Assembly: GCA_942493245.1 (NCBI GenBank)
Contig: OW818685.1
Coordinates: 2,046,001 to 2,110,000 of the forward strand
Reading direction: 5' to 3'
Source of the DNA: DAOPYU01 sp942493245
GTDB taxonomy: Bacteria; Sumerlaeota; Sumerlaeia; UBA8349
Length of the DNA: 64,000 nucleotides
A program made the translations under genes and the position numbers. The notes below the pieces were generated by a model that had not been told where the DNA came from, searched no databases, and saw nothing but the letters and a program-made list of their open reading frames with translations. How positions within the stretch are numbered: position 1 is the stretch's first letter; each line of letters opens with the position of its first letter. Positions 49,680-58,745 of this stretch are shown here, piece after piece.

Positions 49680-50837
49680 ATGTCTCGAAAAGGGACTATC
49701 CTCATTGTTGAAGACAACATGGACCATCTGGAACTTTTCTCGGAGGTCTTTGATGCGGATTTTGAGGTTCTGGCCGCCAATGACGCGGACCAGTGTTTCG
49801 AGATTCTCAAGGAACGTCATTGCGATCTGGTGATTCTGGACTACTATCTGAGCAGTCGCTTCTCGGGGTTGGACATTCTGTCACGGATTACCGATCTGGT
49901 GCCGGGGTTGCCGGTGATCATGGTGACGGCCTATGGGAATGAGGAGTTGGCGGTCAAGGCGATCAAGCATGGCGCCCGCGATTATGTGCGCAAGACGCTG
50001 GACAACACGTATCTGGATTGTATTCGGAAACATGCGGAGGATATTCTGAGTGTCATGGTTTCGCGGGGAGAACAGATGCCCGCGGTTCTGGTCGCAGAAG
50101 GGGTGGTGGAGGGAACCATCCCCGTTCCTTCCAGTGAGTGGCACGATGTGTTGCATTTTTTCGGTCGGCATCAGGACGTATTTCTGAAGAATTGGCGGGA
50201 GCGGATGTCGGCTCTGGCTGAGGAGGTCAATTTACCCGAGTCATTCCTGATGAGTGAAGATGAAATGAGCCGTTTTTTCGGCGCGTTTTTACAGGATTTG
50301 CGTCCCGAGATCGGAAAAGCGCAGGCGACGGCGCGTTTTCTGGAGCAGATGGCGCTTGTGCAGGATGCCGAGGCCAAGAGTTTGCTGGCGGCCGAGTTGT
50401 TGAATCTTTCTTTCAAGCAATCGGTCAAGGCGGTATTCGAGCATGAGTATTTTGTGCCCTATGAATTGCGTCTGGCGTTTCTGGATTGTCTGGCCCGGAT
50501 TGTGGATGAAAATATCCTGTCTCTGATTCAGGCTTATCAGAAGCTTCTGGAAGGGGCCACTTCGCAGATCCGGCTTACAGAGCGGATGGCCACGAAGTCG
50601 GCTCTGATGACGACGCTCCAGCATGAGATCCGTCAGCCCCTGGCGTATGTTTACAGCCGTATCGAGTTGCTTCTGCTCAACCCTGTCGCCGTAGGGGAAG
50701 GGGCGCTTCGGGATCTGTTGAGTAATATCGTGCGGATTCAGGGGATTCTCGACCGCATCGAGCACGACAGCCACATGCACACCAAACAGTATTCTGATGA
50801 TTTGAATCTTCTGGATTTACCGGAGAGGCCCTCGTGA
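49680..50837 (+). CDS. Receiver-H-box protein without ATPase domain
   Basis: A 385-residue protein starting MSRKGTILIVEDNMDHLELF at 49680 (AAAGGGG upstream). The receiver (about 5-125) has IVEDN, LVILDYYLSSRFSGLD with the phospho-aspartate, MVTAYG and KTLDNTY. After a helical 200-residue region comes a HisKA-like segment, ALMTTLQHEIRQPLAYVYSR, with a candidate phospho-histidine in HEIRQP. No N-, G- or F-box ATPase follows, so it cannot phosphorylate itself alone. It may pass phosphate to or from the kinase encoded two genes downstream. GTGA-coupled to the next gene. Confidence 0.8.
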   Translation: MSRKGTILIVEDNMDHLELFSEVFDADFEVLAANDADQCFEILKERHCDLVILDYYLSSRFSGLDILSRITDLVPGLPVIMVTAYGNEELAVKAIKHGARDYVRKTLDNTYLDCIRKHAEDILSVMVSRGEQMPAVLVAEGVVEGTIPVPSSEWHDVLHFFGRHQDVFLKNWRERMSALAEEVNLPESFLMSEDEMSRFFGAFLQDLRPEIGKAQATARFLEQMALVQDAEAKSLLAAELLNLSFKQSVKAVFEHEYFVPYELRLAFLDCLARIVDENILSLIQAYQKLLEGATSQIRLTERMATKSALMTTLQHEIRQPLAYVYSRIELLLLNPVAVGEGALRDLLSNIVRIQGILDRIEHDSHMHTKQYSDDLNLLDLPERPS

Positions 50838-51682
50838 CCGAGACGCAGGCGCTTCCTAGAATCTTGATTGTCGAGGATGAGGAACCTTTGCGGTTGCTCT
50901 ACCAGGAAATTCTGAGCAGTGAAGTCTTGACTGGCCGGTCTTACGAGGTGACGTCGGTCGAGAGTGTGGAAGCGGGGGTCGGGTTGTTGCGCTCGCGTCC
51001 GTACGATGTTCTGTTGACCGATTACCGGTTGCCGGGCCGCAACGGCATTCAATTGATTGAGGATGTGCGGGCCGCGCAGTTGAATACGCAGTGTTTGTTG
51101 ATTTCAGGGTTGGTGGATGCCAATCTGGTTCGGATGGCCTACGAGGCGGGCGCTTTGAACTGTTTGCGTAAGCCTTGTTCCGTTCAGGATCTCGTGGCTG
51201 CGGTGGCCGATGCTGTTTCCACCTGCGCGCGTCGTCAAGAGCATGGGGCAGGAGAACTGTCCGGCGCCGAAGAGGAGGAAGCGTTGCTCGAACGCGCTCG
51301 CAAGGCGCTCGAGGCGAATCAGACGGATTCCGTCTTCATCGACCTGGGATATCGGATTTTAATGTGCAATTCCGCTTTTCAAGAAGAGTATGGGGACCGG
51401 CGAGGCGCGACTTGTCATGAGGTGATTGGGGGGTGTGCGTCGCCTTGCCCGGGATGCCAGGCTGTGGCCGCGGTGGAGGGGAAGAGCGCGCGGGTTATGT
51501 TGCGGCTGGGGCGTTCACCCAAGGGCGCCAAATGGGAGATCGAAGAGCGGATTACGCCGTTTTTCCGGGAAAAGCAGGTGGATCTCCAGGGACTCTTTCT
51601 GAGTTTTACCCCGATTTTGTCGCTGGATGGGATGTCGCACAAGGTGGAGTCCGAGGGAGAGGCCGATGGGAAACAACATTGA
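50834..51682 (+). CDS. Receiver protein with PAS-like domain carrying a Cys motif
   Basis: A 282-residue protein, GTG 50834 overlapping the previous stop. The receiver (about 10-125) has ILIVEDEEPLRLL, the phospho-site in VLLTDYRLPGRNG, and LLISGL and CLRKPCS. After an acidic linker comes a PAS-like unit (TDSVFIDLGYRILMCNSAFQ) with GATCHEVIGGCASPCPGCQ, a C-x7-C-x3-C-x2-C style cluster that could bind metal or sense redox. It has no kinase or output HTH; it likely works with neighbouring kinases. Overlaps the next gene by 17 bases. Confidence 0.82.
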   Translation: MTETQALPRILIVEDEEPLRLLYQEILSSEVLTGRSYEVTSVESVEAGVGLLRSRPYDVLLTDYRLPGRNGIQLIEDVRAAQLNTQCLLISGLVDANLVRMAYEAGALNCLRKPCSVQDLVAAVADAVSTCARRQEHGAGELSGAEEEEALLERARKALEANQTDSVFIDLGYRILMCNSAFQEEYGDRRGATCHEVIGGCASPCPGCQAVAAVEGKSARVMLRLGRSPKGAKWEIEERITPFFREKQVDLQGLFLSFTPILSLDGMSHKVESEGEADGKQH

Positions 51683-52844
51683 CACTCGGAGCGTCTTGTC
51701 GTTTTTGTCTGAGCGGCGCACGGAATTTTTGAAAACGTGGGCGCATCTGGCGCGCGAGGCTTTGCGTTGCGAGCACGGGGCGTCCAACGAGGAACAGGGG
51801 AACGTTGACGAGGAACATCTGGAGTTGCTCTTTGACAATTATGTGCTGAGTTCGTCGTCGCAAGGGGAATATGGCGAAGAGGTTCGGGAGTTGACCTGTC
51901 GTAAGTTTGAGGAAGGTTTCAGTCTGTCGGGTCTTTTTGTTCTGAATTCGACCTTTCTGGCGACGATTCGTCAGATGTTGCGTGAACAGTACCCCGGTGC
52001 ATTTGAGACGCGGGTGAGTTATATCGAAACATTGTCTCAGCGGATGTTGGGGGATGAGATTTCTCTGGCGCGTCTCTATGAGACGCATTTGCGTCTCCTG
52101 AATGAACAGATTCAGGAAAAGGCGGAGACGTTGAAACTCCAGAATGACGTGCTGGTCAAGTATGTGGATATCGCCACGCACGAATTGCAGGCGCCTTTGT
52201 GGTCCATTCTGGGTTTTTCGTCCAAACTTCAGCGATTGTGGGCGGGGCGGCTGGACGAGAAAACCCGGCACTGCCTGGAGCGGATCAGCGCCAATGTGTC
52301 TGAAATGCACACCTTGATCAGCGATGTGACGCAGATGCTGACCCTCGATGCGGATAAAATGTTGCGTCGGGAGGTCTATTTGTTCGAGTTGCTGGAAGAG
52401 GCGGTGGAGGGAATTCAACACGAGGTGGATGCCCTCTTCCAGTGCGATTTCAGCGGGTGCGCCGGTGTTGTTCTGGTGGGGGACCGCGCGATGTTGCGCG
52501 AACTGGTTTTTCACCTGTTACGCAATGCGGCGCAATATGTTCGCAGTGGCGAGCATGGTGTTTTGCAGGTATGCGCCGACGAGCGTTTTCCGGCTGCCGG
52601 AGCGCCCGTCCTGCACCTTACTTTTGTGGATCAGGGGATCGGAATAGCGTCTCCCTACCGGGAATTGGTTTTTCGACCGATGGAGCGTTTGAAAGAGAAT
52701 GAGGCTGCGGGTTCGGGCATGGGCTTGACTTTATCGCGCAGAATTGTTGAAATACACGGAGGCGCCATCGAACTGGAGGATGGCAAGGCCGGTGGCTTGT
52801 GTGTTCGTGTCCGGTTGCCGAAAACGGCTTTCAGATGTGGCTGA
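51666..52844 (+). CDS. Sensor histidine kinase, cytoplasmic
   Basis: A 392-residue protein starting MGNNIDTRSVLSFLSERRTE at 51666, no transmembrane helices. A sensor-like helical region (about 1-165) is followed by HisKA with H-box ATHELQAPLWSILGF, N-box LRELVFHLLRNAAQYV, G1 VDQGIGI, F-like region, and G2 GSGMGLTLSRRIVEIHGG. It is a soluble kinase that should phosphorylate receivers in this operon. Co-transcribed with both receiver genes before and after. Confidence 0.87.
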   Translation: MGNNIDTRSVLSFLSERRTEFLKTWAHLAREALRCEHGASNEEQGNVDEEHLELLFDNYVLSSSSQGEYGEEVRELTCRKFEEGFSLSGLFVLNSTFLATIRQMLREQYPGAFETRVSYIETLSQRMLGDEISLARLYETHLRLLNEQIQEKAETLKLQNDVLVKYVDIATHELQAPLWSILGFSSKLQRLWAGRLDEKTRHCLERISANVSEMHTLISDVTQMLTLDADKMLRREVYLFELLEEAVEGIQHEVDALFQCDFSGCAGVVLVGDRAMLRELVFHLLRNAAQYVRSGEHGVLQVCADERFPAAGAPVLHLTFVDQGIGIASPYRELVFRPMERLKENEAAGSGMGLTLSRRIVEIHGGAIELEDGKAGGLCVRVRLPKTAFRCG

Positions 52845-52864
52845 TAATTGTGTGTCGAGGGTAG

Positions 52865-53329
52865 ATGGAGAGGGAGCAAATGGTGACAAAGAAAACGCTT
52901 TTGAGAACGATTCTGCTGGTGGAAGACAATGAGGATCACATCGAGCACGCACTGGATGCGCTGGGTGAGGTGGGGTTGGTGGATCAGGTCAAGGTGGTTC
53001 GGGACGGTCAGTCGGGCTTGGATTATGTTTTCCGGCGGGGCGAGTTTGCCGACCCGAAGAAAGCGCCACGGCCGGGCTTGATTCTCCTGGATGTGAAACT
53101 GCCCAAGATGAGCGGGTTCGAGGTGTTGGAACAAATCAAGGCTGATCCGGAATTGAAGGTGATTCCGATTATCATGCTGACCACAACGGGAAATCAGGAA
53201 GACATCGAACGGGGCGCCAAACTGGGCGCCAACGATTACATTGTCAAGCCCGTGGTGTTTGAGACCTTCATCGAGAAGGTGAAGGGAATGGGCAGTTACT
53301 GGGCGTTGATCAGCGACTTGGCAAAGTGA
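52865..53329 (+). CDS. Response regulator, single receiver (Rcp1-like)
   Basis: A 154-residue protein: TILLVEDNEDHIEHALDAL, FVRRGEF-type loop with the conserved RP in PRPGLILLDVKLPKMSGFEV (phospho-aspartate), IIMLTTTG and YIVKPV. No output domain; it may act by protein contact, as Rcp1-type single receivers do with photosensory kinases. ATG 52865 and ATG 52880 are both possible starts. Six bases separate its stop from the next kinase. Confidence 0.88.
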   Translation: MEREQMVTKKTLLRTILLVEDNEDHIEHALDALGEVGLVDQVKVVRDGQSGLDYVFRRGEFADPKKAPRPGLILLDVKLPKMSGFEVLEQIKADPELKVIPIIMLTTTGNQEDIERGAKLGANDYIVKPVVFETFIEKVKGMGSYWALISDLAK

Positions 53330-53335
53330 GACCTT

Positions 53336-54475
53336 ATGAGCAATCTTGAAATTGTACAGCAATTCATGGACCCGCCTCATCTTCTGAAACTGGCGCTGGA
53401 TCTGCTCGATCTCGAGATCATGTTTGTGGATCGGAATTTTCGGATTCTGTTCATGAACCGGGCGAAGCGAGACGTGTACCCCCAAATTCCGATGGGCGCG
53501 GGGGTGACCTGCTATGAGACGATGGAACACTATGGGGAGCGTTGTCCTCATTGTGTGGCTTATCGGGCGATGGAGAGTGGCGAAGTCCAGTGCGACAACC
53601 ACTATACGTCGGTGGGTCTTGAGGGGGATATCCGGCATATCCGGATATCGGCCCTGCCGGTGTTCGACGAGTCGAGAACTGTGATCGGTGCGATCGAGGC
53701 GGTTTACGACATTACGGATCTGGTTGACGCGAACCGGCAACTCGAGACATTGAACAAAGAGTACGAAAGTGTGATCTACGCCCTGTCGCACGATCTGCGC
53801 AGTCCGCTGGTCTCGATCGAGGGGTTTGTCCGCAAGCTCGAAAAGAACCATTTGAACATGGAGGACGAAAAGGCGCGGCACTGTGTGGAGCGGATTCGTT
53901 CCAATGTCCACATGATGAACGATTTCGTGATGGTTCTGCTCGATACCTCGCGTATTTCGACGGGCAAGTTGCAGATGGAGCCGGTGGATACCGACGAGGT
54001 GGTCAACGAAGTTCTTTCGCAGTTTCAGGAACAGGTGGCGGTTCGAAAAGGTCTGTTGACCCGGCAGGGGACTTTTCCGACGATCAAAAGCGACCGTATC
54101 CGGCTGATGCAGGTTTTCAATAATCTGGTCGGGAACGCGTTGGCTCACAGTGGAACCCAGGAAGGTCTGGAGATCGAAATCGGGTGCGACGGCAAAGTTT
54201 TCTGGGTGCGGGATAACGGTCCCGGCATGTCGGAGGGGTTTACCAAGAAAGCCTTCGAGCCGTTCTCTCAGGCCACCAACACCCAGGGCGATCATTTCGG
54301 AATGGGGATGAATATCGTCTATAAGATTATCCAGAAGCATTCCGGGCGCACGTGGATTGATTCCACGCCGGGTGTGGGAACGTGCATTTACTTCTCGCTG
54401 GACCCGCGCCACAAGGTTGTCCGCCGGACCGCAGTCCGACAACGGGCCCCCAACTCGGAGGACGTGAAGGTCTGA
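53336..54475 (+). CDS. PAS-histidine kinase with Cys cluster
   Basis: A 379-residue cytoplasmic kinase. The PAS domain (about 20-135) has MFVDRNFRILFMNRAKR and a cluster CYETMEHYGERCPHC, matching the motif style of the protein at 50834. Then comes a coiled linker, H-box ALSHDLRSPLVSIEGF, N-box VFNNLVGNALAHS, G1 VRDNGPGMSEG, F FEPFSQATNTQGD and G2 FGMGMNIVYKI. It is last in the operon, and a terminator follows. PAS Cys clusters suggest redox or metal input, by inference. Confidence 0.88.
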   Translation: MSNLEIVQQFMDPPHLLKLALDLLDLEIMFVDRNFRILFMNRAKRDVYPQIPMGAGVTCYETMEHYGERCPHCVAYRAMESGEVQCDNHYTSVGLEGDIRHIRISALPVFDESRTVIGAIEAVYDITDLVDANRQLETLNKEYESVIYALSHDLRSPLVSIEGFVRKLEKNHLNMEDEKARHCVERIRSNVHMMNDFVMVLLDTSRISTGKLQMEPVDTDEVVNEVLSQFQEQVAVRKGLLTRQGTFPTIKSDRIRLMQVFNNLVGNALAHSGTQEGLEIEIGCDGKVFWVRDNGPGMSEGFTKKAFEPFSQATNTQGDHFGMGMNIVYKIIQKHSGRTWIDSTPGVGTCIYFSLDPRHKVVRRTAVRQRAPNSEDVKV

Positions 54476-54492
54476 GCGTGTGTGCGTGATTG

Positions 54493-54533
54493 GCGAATGG
54501 GGGGCTTCCGAAAAAGGGAAGTCCCCCATTCGC
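54493..54533. terminator. Bidirectional-type terminator hairpin
   Basis: 17-bp arms GCGAATGGGGGGCTTCC (54493-54509) and GGAAGTCCCCCATTCGC (54517-54533) with one G-U pair lie between convergent genes; TTT follows on the plus strand. Confidence 0.75.
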
Positions 54534-54535
54534 TT

Positions 54536-56980
54536 TCAGGGAGTTGCCGGTTCCGTTTCGTAGAGCAGGGCCTTCTGGCGCAGGGGCTTGAACCGGTCCA
54601 GACCCGGTTTCCACGCCTCTAAAATGTTTTCCAGCGATTTTCCCGCCTCGATCTGTTCCCTCAACTGCTTGTTGCCCGCCAGAAGGTTGAATATGCTTTT
54701 CCACTCATGTCGATCCGGGTAAGTGTCGTGGAAGACCTTGACCAGGGCGACTCCGGTGGTAACGGGAGAAAAGCGCGCGGGATCATCCACGCGGATGAAG
54801 ACTCCCTGGCAGAGTCGGTTTTTGAACCGGGGATCGGGCGCTTTACCCTCGATCACCTGGGGGGTGAAGTGGGTGGGAAGGAAAGTCACGCCCGGAAGCT
54901 GGAGTGCATTCAACTTCTGACAAAGTGCGGAGGCGTCAATTCCCGGCCCTCCGACATTCAGGAACGGTTGGAGGGTTCCGCGGCCCTCGCTCCAGTTGAC
55001 CCCTTCAAACAGGCAGGCGCCCGGATAGACCCAGGCGGTCTCTGGAGTCGGGATGTTGGGGGACGGTGGAATCCAGGTCAGGCCCGTGTCTCGGAAGGAC
55101 ATCGCGCGTTTCCATCCCCGCATGGCGATCACCTCGAGTTTGGCCTCAAGACCCGATCCAAGCCATCCCTGCTGGTTGTAGAAACGCGCCAGTTCACCCA
55201 CGGTCATGCCGTGGCGGATCGGGAGGGGTTTCAGACCGACGAACGAGGCGACGGATTCTTCAAGTATCGGTCCTTCGACGGCCAGGCCGCCGAGGGGATT
55301 CGGCCGGTCCAGGACAAAGAGGGTCTTTCCCGTTTCCGCGCAGAATTGCTGCACATAAAAGAGTGTCCAGATATAGGTGTAGAAACGCGCCCCCACGTCC
55401 TGCATGTCGAAAACCATCACGTCGAATTCGGAGGCCAGCTTGGCGTCCGGTTTGTGTTTATCGCCGTAAAGGCTGTAAACGGGGATGCCGAACGCCTTGC
55501 TGTCGGAAACCTCGGCTCCGGCGCTGGCAGCGCCGGTAAAACCGTGTTCGGGTCCGAAGAGAGCGGTGACACGCAGGCGCGGGTGGTGGGCCATGAGTTC
55601 GACGATGTGTTTGCCGGCGGCGTTGATGCCCGTCTGGTTGCTGACAATGGCGATGCGTTTGTCCCAGAGAGGACGGAAATCTTCCGATTCCAGAACGTCG
55701 AGTCCGGTCTGGACGCGCGGGGGATTGGGGGGCTGGGTGGCCTGTGAGACAATCCGGTGGAACTCGAGGCGCACGGAACCGCTCGCGGCTTTCTCGCGGC
55801 TGGGGTGGACGGCGTTGGTGAGCAGGATGGCCACGACCTGGTTTTCCGGGTCCAGCCAGAGCGAAGTGCCGGTAAAACCGGTATGGCCGTAGGAACGGGG
55901 ACTGCTCAGGAATCCGCCAACGGATTCTTTGTCCGTCTTCAGCAGCCAGCCGAGTCCGGCCTGGGGTGCGAAAGCAGGAGATTGGCAGGTGTTGAGTTGG
56001 GCGACCGCTTCGGGCGAAAGGATGCGCACGCCTTCATACTCGCCATGCCCGAGCAGCATGCGTCCGAATCGTTCCAGATCGGTGGCGGTGGAGAAGAGGC
56101 CCGCATGGCCGCTGACACCCCCGAGCGCGTAGGCGTTTTCGTCGTGGACCACGCCGGTCATGACGCGCTTGCGCCAGGGGCATTCTTCCGTTGAGGCGTA
56201 ACGAGACGCGGAACCATTCTTCAGGCTGCCGGTGGGCAGGTAACGCGTCTGTTCCATTTTCAACGGCGTGAAAATGCGGTTGCGGGCGAATTCGTCCAGG
56301 GGTTGGGCGGAGACTTTCTCGACCACGAGGCCCAGCAGGATGAAGCCCAGGTCGCTGTAGCGGCGTTCGGTTCCGGTTTTGTATTGGAGGGGTTCCGTGG
56401 CGATGGCCTTCAGGTATGCCTCGCGTCCCGTCAGTTTGTCGTAGTATTTCTGGAACGGGGGAAGGCCGGTGGTGTGGCTCAGGCAGTGGCGCAGGGTGAT
56501 GGCGCGTTTGTCCGGGCGGTCGAGTTCGGGCAGGTATTTCGAGACCGGGTCGTCGAGTTGGAGTTTCCCTTCGTCCCAGAGCATCAGAATGGAAGTCGTG
56601 GTGGCGACGACCTTGGTCAGGGAGGCGAGGTCGAAGATCTGGTCTTTCTTCATCCCCTTTTTCCTGGGTGTCAGGCTGGCGTGGCCCACCTCCGTGTGAC
56701 AGAGGGTTTGCCCCTGCATGTTCACCAGCGCGACCGCTCCCGGTGTGGCGCCGCGTTCGACCGCCTGTTGGAGGCATTGCGTGACGGCGGGTTCAAGCGC
56801 GGGAAGGGCGGGGAGGGGAGATGCGGACGGCGATTGCGCTTCGACGGGGGGGAGAGGGGGAGCCGTGCGTTGGCATCCGGACCCGGCCAGGAGGGAGAGG
56901 AGCAGGAAAAGAAGAACTCCTGGGAAACGATTTGGAGTGTTCGAATGGGAGGATGGAAGAAAAGGGCACAGTCGGTTCAT
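54536..56980 (-). CDS. Serine hydrolase/beta-lactamase-like domain fused to NamZ (DUF1343), lipoprotein
   Basis: An 814-residue protein. A signal sequence with lipobox LLAGSGC (cysteine about 36) predicts an outer-membrane or periplasmic lipoprotein. Residues about 60-400 are a serine beta-lactamase/penicillin-binding-like domain: SLTK (SxxK catalytic), YSDLG (YxN-like position) and HTGFTG. Residues about 415-805 are a DUF1343 domain: VSNQTGINAAGKHIVELMA, LFGPEHGFTG, FDMQDVGARFYTYIWTL, LDRPNPLGG, GVNWSEGRGT. DUF1343 enzymes (NamZ, GH171) cut terminal MurNAc from peptidoglycan fragments. The pair may process muropeptides jointly in recycling. Confidence 0.87.
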   Translation of the reverse strand: MNRLCPFLPSSHSNTPNRFPGVLLFLLLSLLAGSGCQRTAPPLPPVEAQSPSASPLPALPALEPAVTQCLQQAVERGATPGAVALVNMQGQTLCHTEVGHASLTPRKKGMKKDQIFDLASLTKVVATTTSILMLWDEGKLQLDDPVSKYLPELDRPDKRAITLRHCLSHTTGLPPFQKYYDKLTGREAYLKAIATEPLQYKTGTERRYSDLGFILLGLVVEKVSAQPLDEFARNRIFTPLKMEQTRYLPTGSLKNGSASRYASTEECPWRKRVMTGVVHDENAYALGGVSGHAGLFSTATDLERFGRMLLGHGEYEGVRILSPEAVAQLNTCQSPAFAPQAGLGWLLKTDKESVGGFLSSPRSYGHTGFTGTSLWLDPENQVVAILLTNAVHPSREKAASGSVRLEFHRIVSQATQPPNPPRVQTGLDVLESEDFRPLWDKRIAIVSNQTGINAAGKHIVELMAHHPRLRVTALFGPEHGFTGAASAGAEVSDSKAFGIPVYSLYGDKHKPDAKLASEFDVMVFDMQDVGARFYTYIWTLFYVQQFCAETGKTLFVLDRPNPLGGLAVEGPILEESVASFVGLKPLPIRHGMTVGELARFYNQQGWLGSGLEAKLEVIAMRGWKRAMSFRDTGLTWIPPSPNIPTPETAWVYPGACLFEGVNWSEGRGTLQPFLNVGGPGIDASALCQKLNALQLPGVTFLPTHFTPQVIEGKAPDPRFKNRLCQGVFIRVDDPARFSPVTTGVALVKVFHDTYPDRHEWKSIFNLLAGNKQLREQIEAGKSLENILEAWKPGLDRFKPLRQKALLYETEPATP

Positions 56981-57513
56981 GTTTCGCTCGCTCGTCGAAG
57001 GGGTTGTTTTCTGACCTCGGGTTGTGGGGACGTGGCGCGATCAGGTGTTCTGGAGGTGGTACGTCCCGTTGATTTTTCTCATTAAGCCACAAAGGTCTCG
57101 AAAAAGGCAAACCATCAAGCGGGATTGGTGTTGTTTTCTGGATTTGTCCGTTTGATTTCCGGTAAGCCCTTAGCCACCCACCGCTTCCCAGAGAAGGGGC
57201 GTCCCGATCTGAGGAAAGAACCCTTAGGGGCGGGTTTCAAACCCGCCCCTAAGGAAAATTCTGGTTCGGAAAATCCCCAACAGAGAATGGCTAAAGGGTT
57301 TCGATTGCCGTCTGGCGGTCCGGGGGCTGGGGGCGGAACTGAGTTGGAGAATTCGAGGGCCGCAGGAATCGTTTTCCGATGCGGGTGAAAATGCTTTGAA
57401 TTTTTGGAGAGCCGTTTTAAGGTCTGAATGGACGGTGGGCGGAATTGCCTGTGTCAGTGGTACGAACTGCGATCCCGACGGGAATCGGATAGACTTGGAT
57501 GGAGTAGATGGTG
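56981..57513. other. Intergenic region with large palindromic element
   Basis: About 530 bases. Contains the element at 57164-57301 and the promoter of the glycosyltransferase. No gene is supported. Confidence 0.45.
57164..57301. repeat. Palindromic element with outer and inner inverted repeats
   Basis: Outer arms AAGCCCTTAGCCA (57164-57176) and TGGCTAAAGGGTTT (57288-57301) flank an inner perfect 16-bp palindrome CCTTAGGGGCGGGTTT / AAACCCGCCCCTAAGG (57222-57237, 57239-57254). Structure resembles a miniature element or fold-back repeat. Confidence 0.55.
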
Positions 57514-58458
57514 ATGGCCAGCGAGCCGGTGCGCAATCGGGTTTATTCGACGGTACGGGAACCGGAATTGTCGGTTCTGGTGACGACGTATAACCGCAGC
57601 GTGGCGGTGCGAGACTTGCTCGAGTCTCTTGCCTCTCAGGACTTGGCGCGCGAGCGGTTCGAGGTACTGGTTCTGGATGACGGTAGCCGCCCGGAAGAGG
57701 CGCGGGCGGTGCGGCGGTTGGTCGAGGAGCGCGAGTGGCCGTTTGCGCTGTTGTTTGTCGCGCAGCCGAACGCCGGTCCCGCCACGGCCCGTAACCGGCT
57801 TGTCCAACGGGCGCGGGGCCAGTGGGTGCTTTTCCTGAATGACGACGTGGTTCTAAATCGGGGACATCTGTCCACGCATCTGACGTTGCAGGCGCAGAAT
57901 CCGGAGGGAATCGTGGCGGTGCGGGGGACGACGGTGTGGCCGCCCGTGGGACGGGACAACGCTGTCATGCGGCATCTGCGGAGCCAGATATTCCGGTACG
58001 ATTTCGATCTGGCGCCGGGGCAGGAAAACTGGGTCTATTTCCACACGTGCGATCTTTCGCTGCGCCGCACGGTGTTGCTCGACGAACCGTTCGACGAGGG
58101 GTTTCGCTATCCGGCGTATGAGGACACCGAACTGGGGTATCGGTTGTACAAGAAGCGGGGCTTGCGACTGATCCTGACGTCGGAGGCGGTGAGTACGCAC
58201 CGGCACGACTATGGCGCGTGGGACCTGATTCGGCGTGGCCGCATGATGGGGCAGGCGGCCTGGGACTTGATGGATCGGCATCCGGAACTGACGGAGGCCT
58301 TGCGCGATCAGTATTACGGCGTGTCGCGCAGGCGGCGGATGCTCCGGGCGCTGGGGTTTCTGGTGACTCTGGAAATGGAGAAATTCTGGGAACAGGTGGA
58401 ACTGATTCTCTATCTGCGGAATCTGGAACAGGCGGAGCGAGAGAAGGGGAGGCGTTGA
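57514..58458 (+). CDS. GT2-family glycosyltransferase
   Basis: About 314 residues from ATG 57514 (GGAG with 9-base spacer; ATG 57508 also possible). GT-A fold: ELSVLVTTYNRSVAVRDLL, FEVLVLDDGSRPEEARAV, GPATARNRLVQRARGQWVLFLNDDVVLNRG (DxD-like), a catalytic DTELGYRLYKKR and HRHDYGAW. It belongs to the large GT2 set that makes cell-surface glycan. No acceptor is predictable. It is a single gene, separated from the neighbouring genes by gaps. Confidence 0.87.
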   Translation: MASEPVRNRVYSTVREPELSVLVTTYNRSVAVRDLLESLASQDLARERFEVLVLDDGSRPEEARAVRRLVEEREWPFALLFVAQPNAGPATARNRLVQRARGQWVLFLNDDVVLNRGHLSTHLTLQAQNPEGIVAVRGTTVWPPVGRDNAVMRHLRSQIFRYDFDLAPGQENWVYFHTCDLSLRRTVLLDEPFDEGFRYPAYEDTELGYRLYKKRGLRLILTSEAVSTHRHDYGAWDLIRRGRMMGQAAWDLMDRHPELTEALRDQYYGVSRRRRMLRALGFLVTLEMEKFWEQVELILYLRNLEQAEREKGRR

Positions 58459-58745
58459 AGTGTTATTATGGGTGGATTGGGAAATGGAAAGGCCCCCTCG
58501 CCCTCTGCTGGGCCGTGACCTGAACCTTCACCCGCCGGGCCGAAGCCCCAGACCGGAGGGGGATAAGAATGCTGCTCCCGATTGCTCCGATTGCCCGATT
58601 GCAGAGTTTAAGCTTCAAAACTTGAAGAAAGCCATCTCAACAGTGATTGGAGCTCCGGCTGTTATCTTGAGCATTACATTCAAAGCTGTGGAAGACTTCC
58701 ATGGAAACCGTGACCATGTTCTATCTATCGAGAGGATGAAAATTT
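58459..58745. other. Intergenic region upstream of hypothetical secreted gene
   Basis: About 290 bases; one plus frame across it has proline-rich composition and is rejected. Nothing recognised. Confidence 0.4.

Noticed and set aside
52655..54529. Long antisense open frame opposite the signalling genes
   Set aside because: It lies entirely opposite well-supported receiver and kinase genes, has His/Arg/Pro-rich composition and no SD; GC-rich codon bias explains it.
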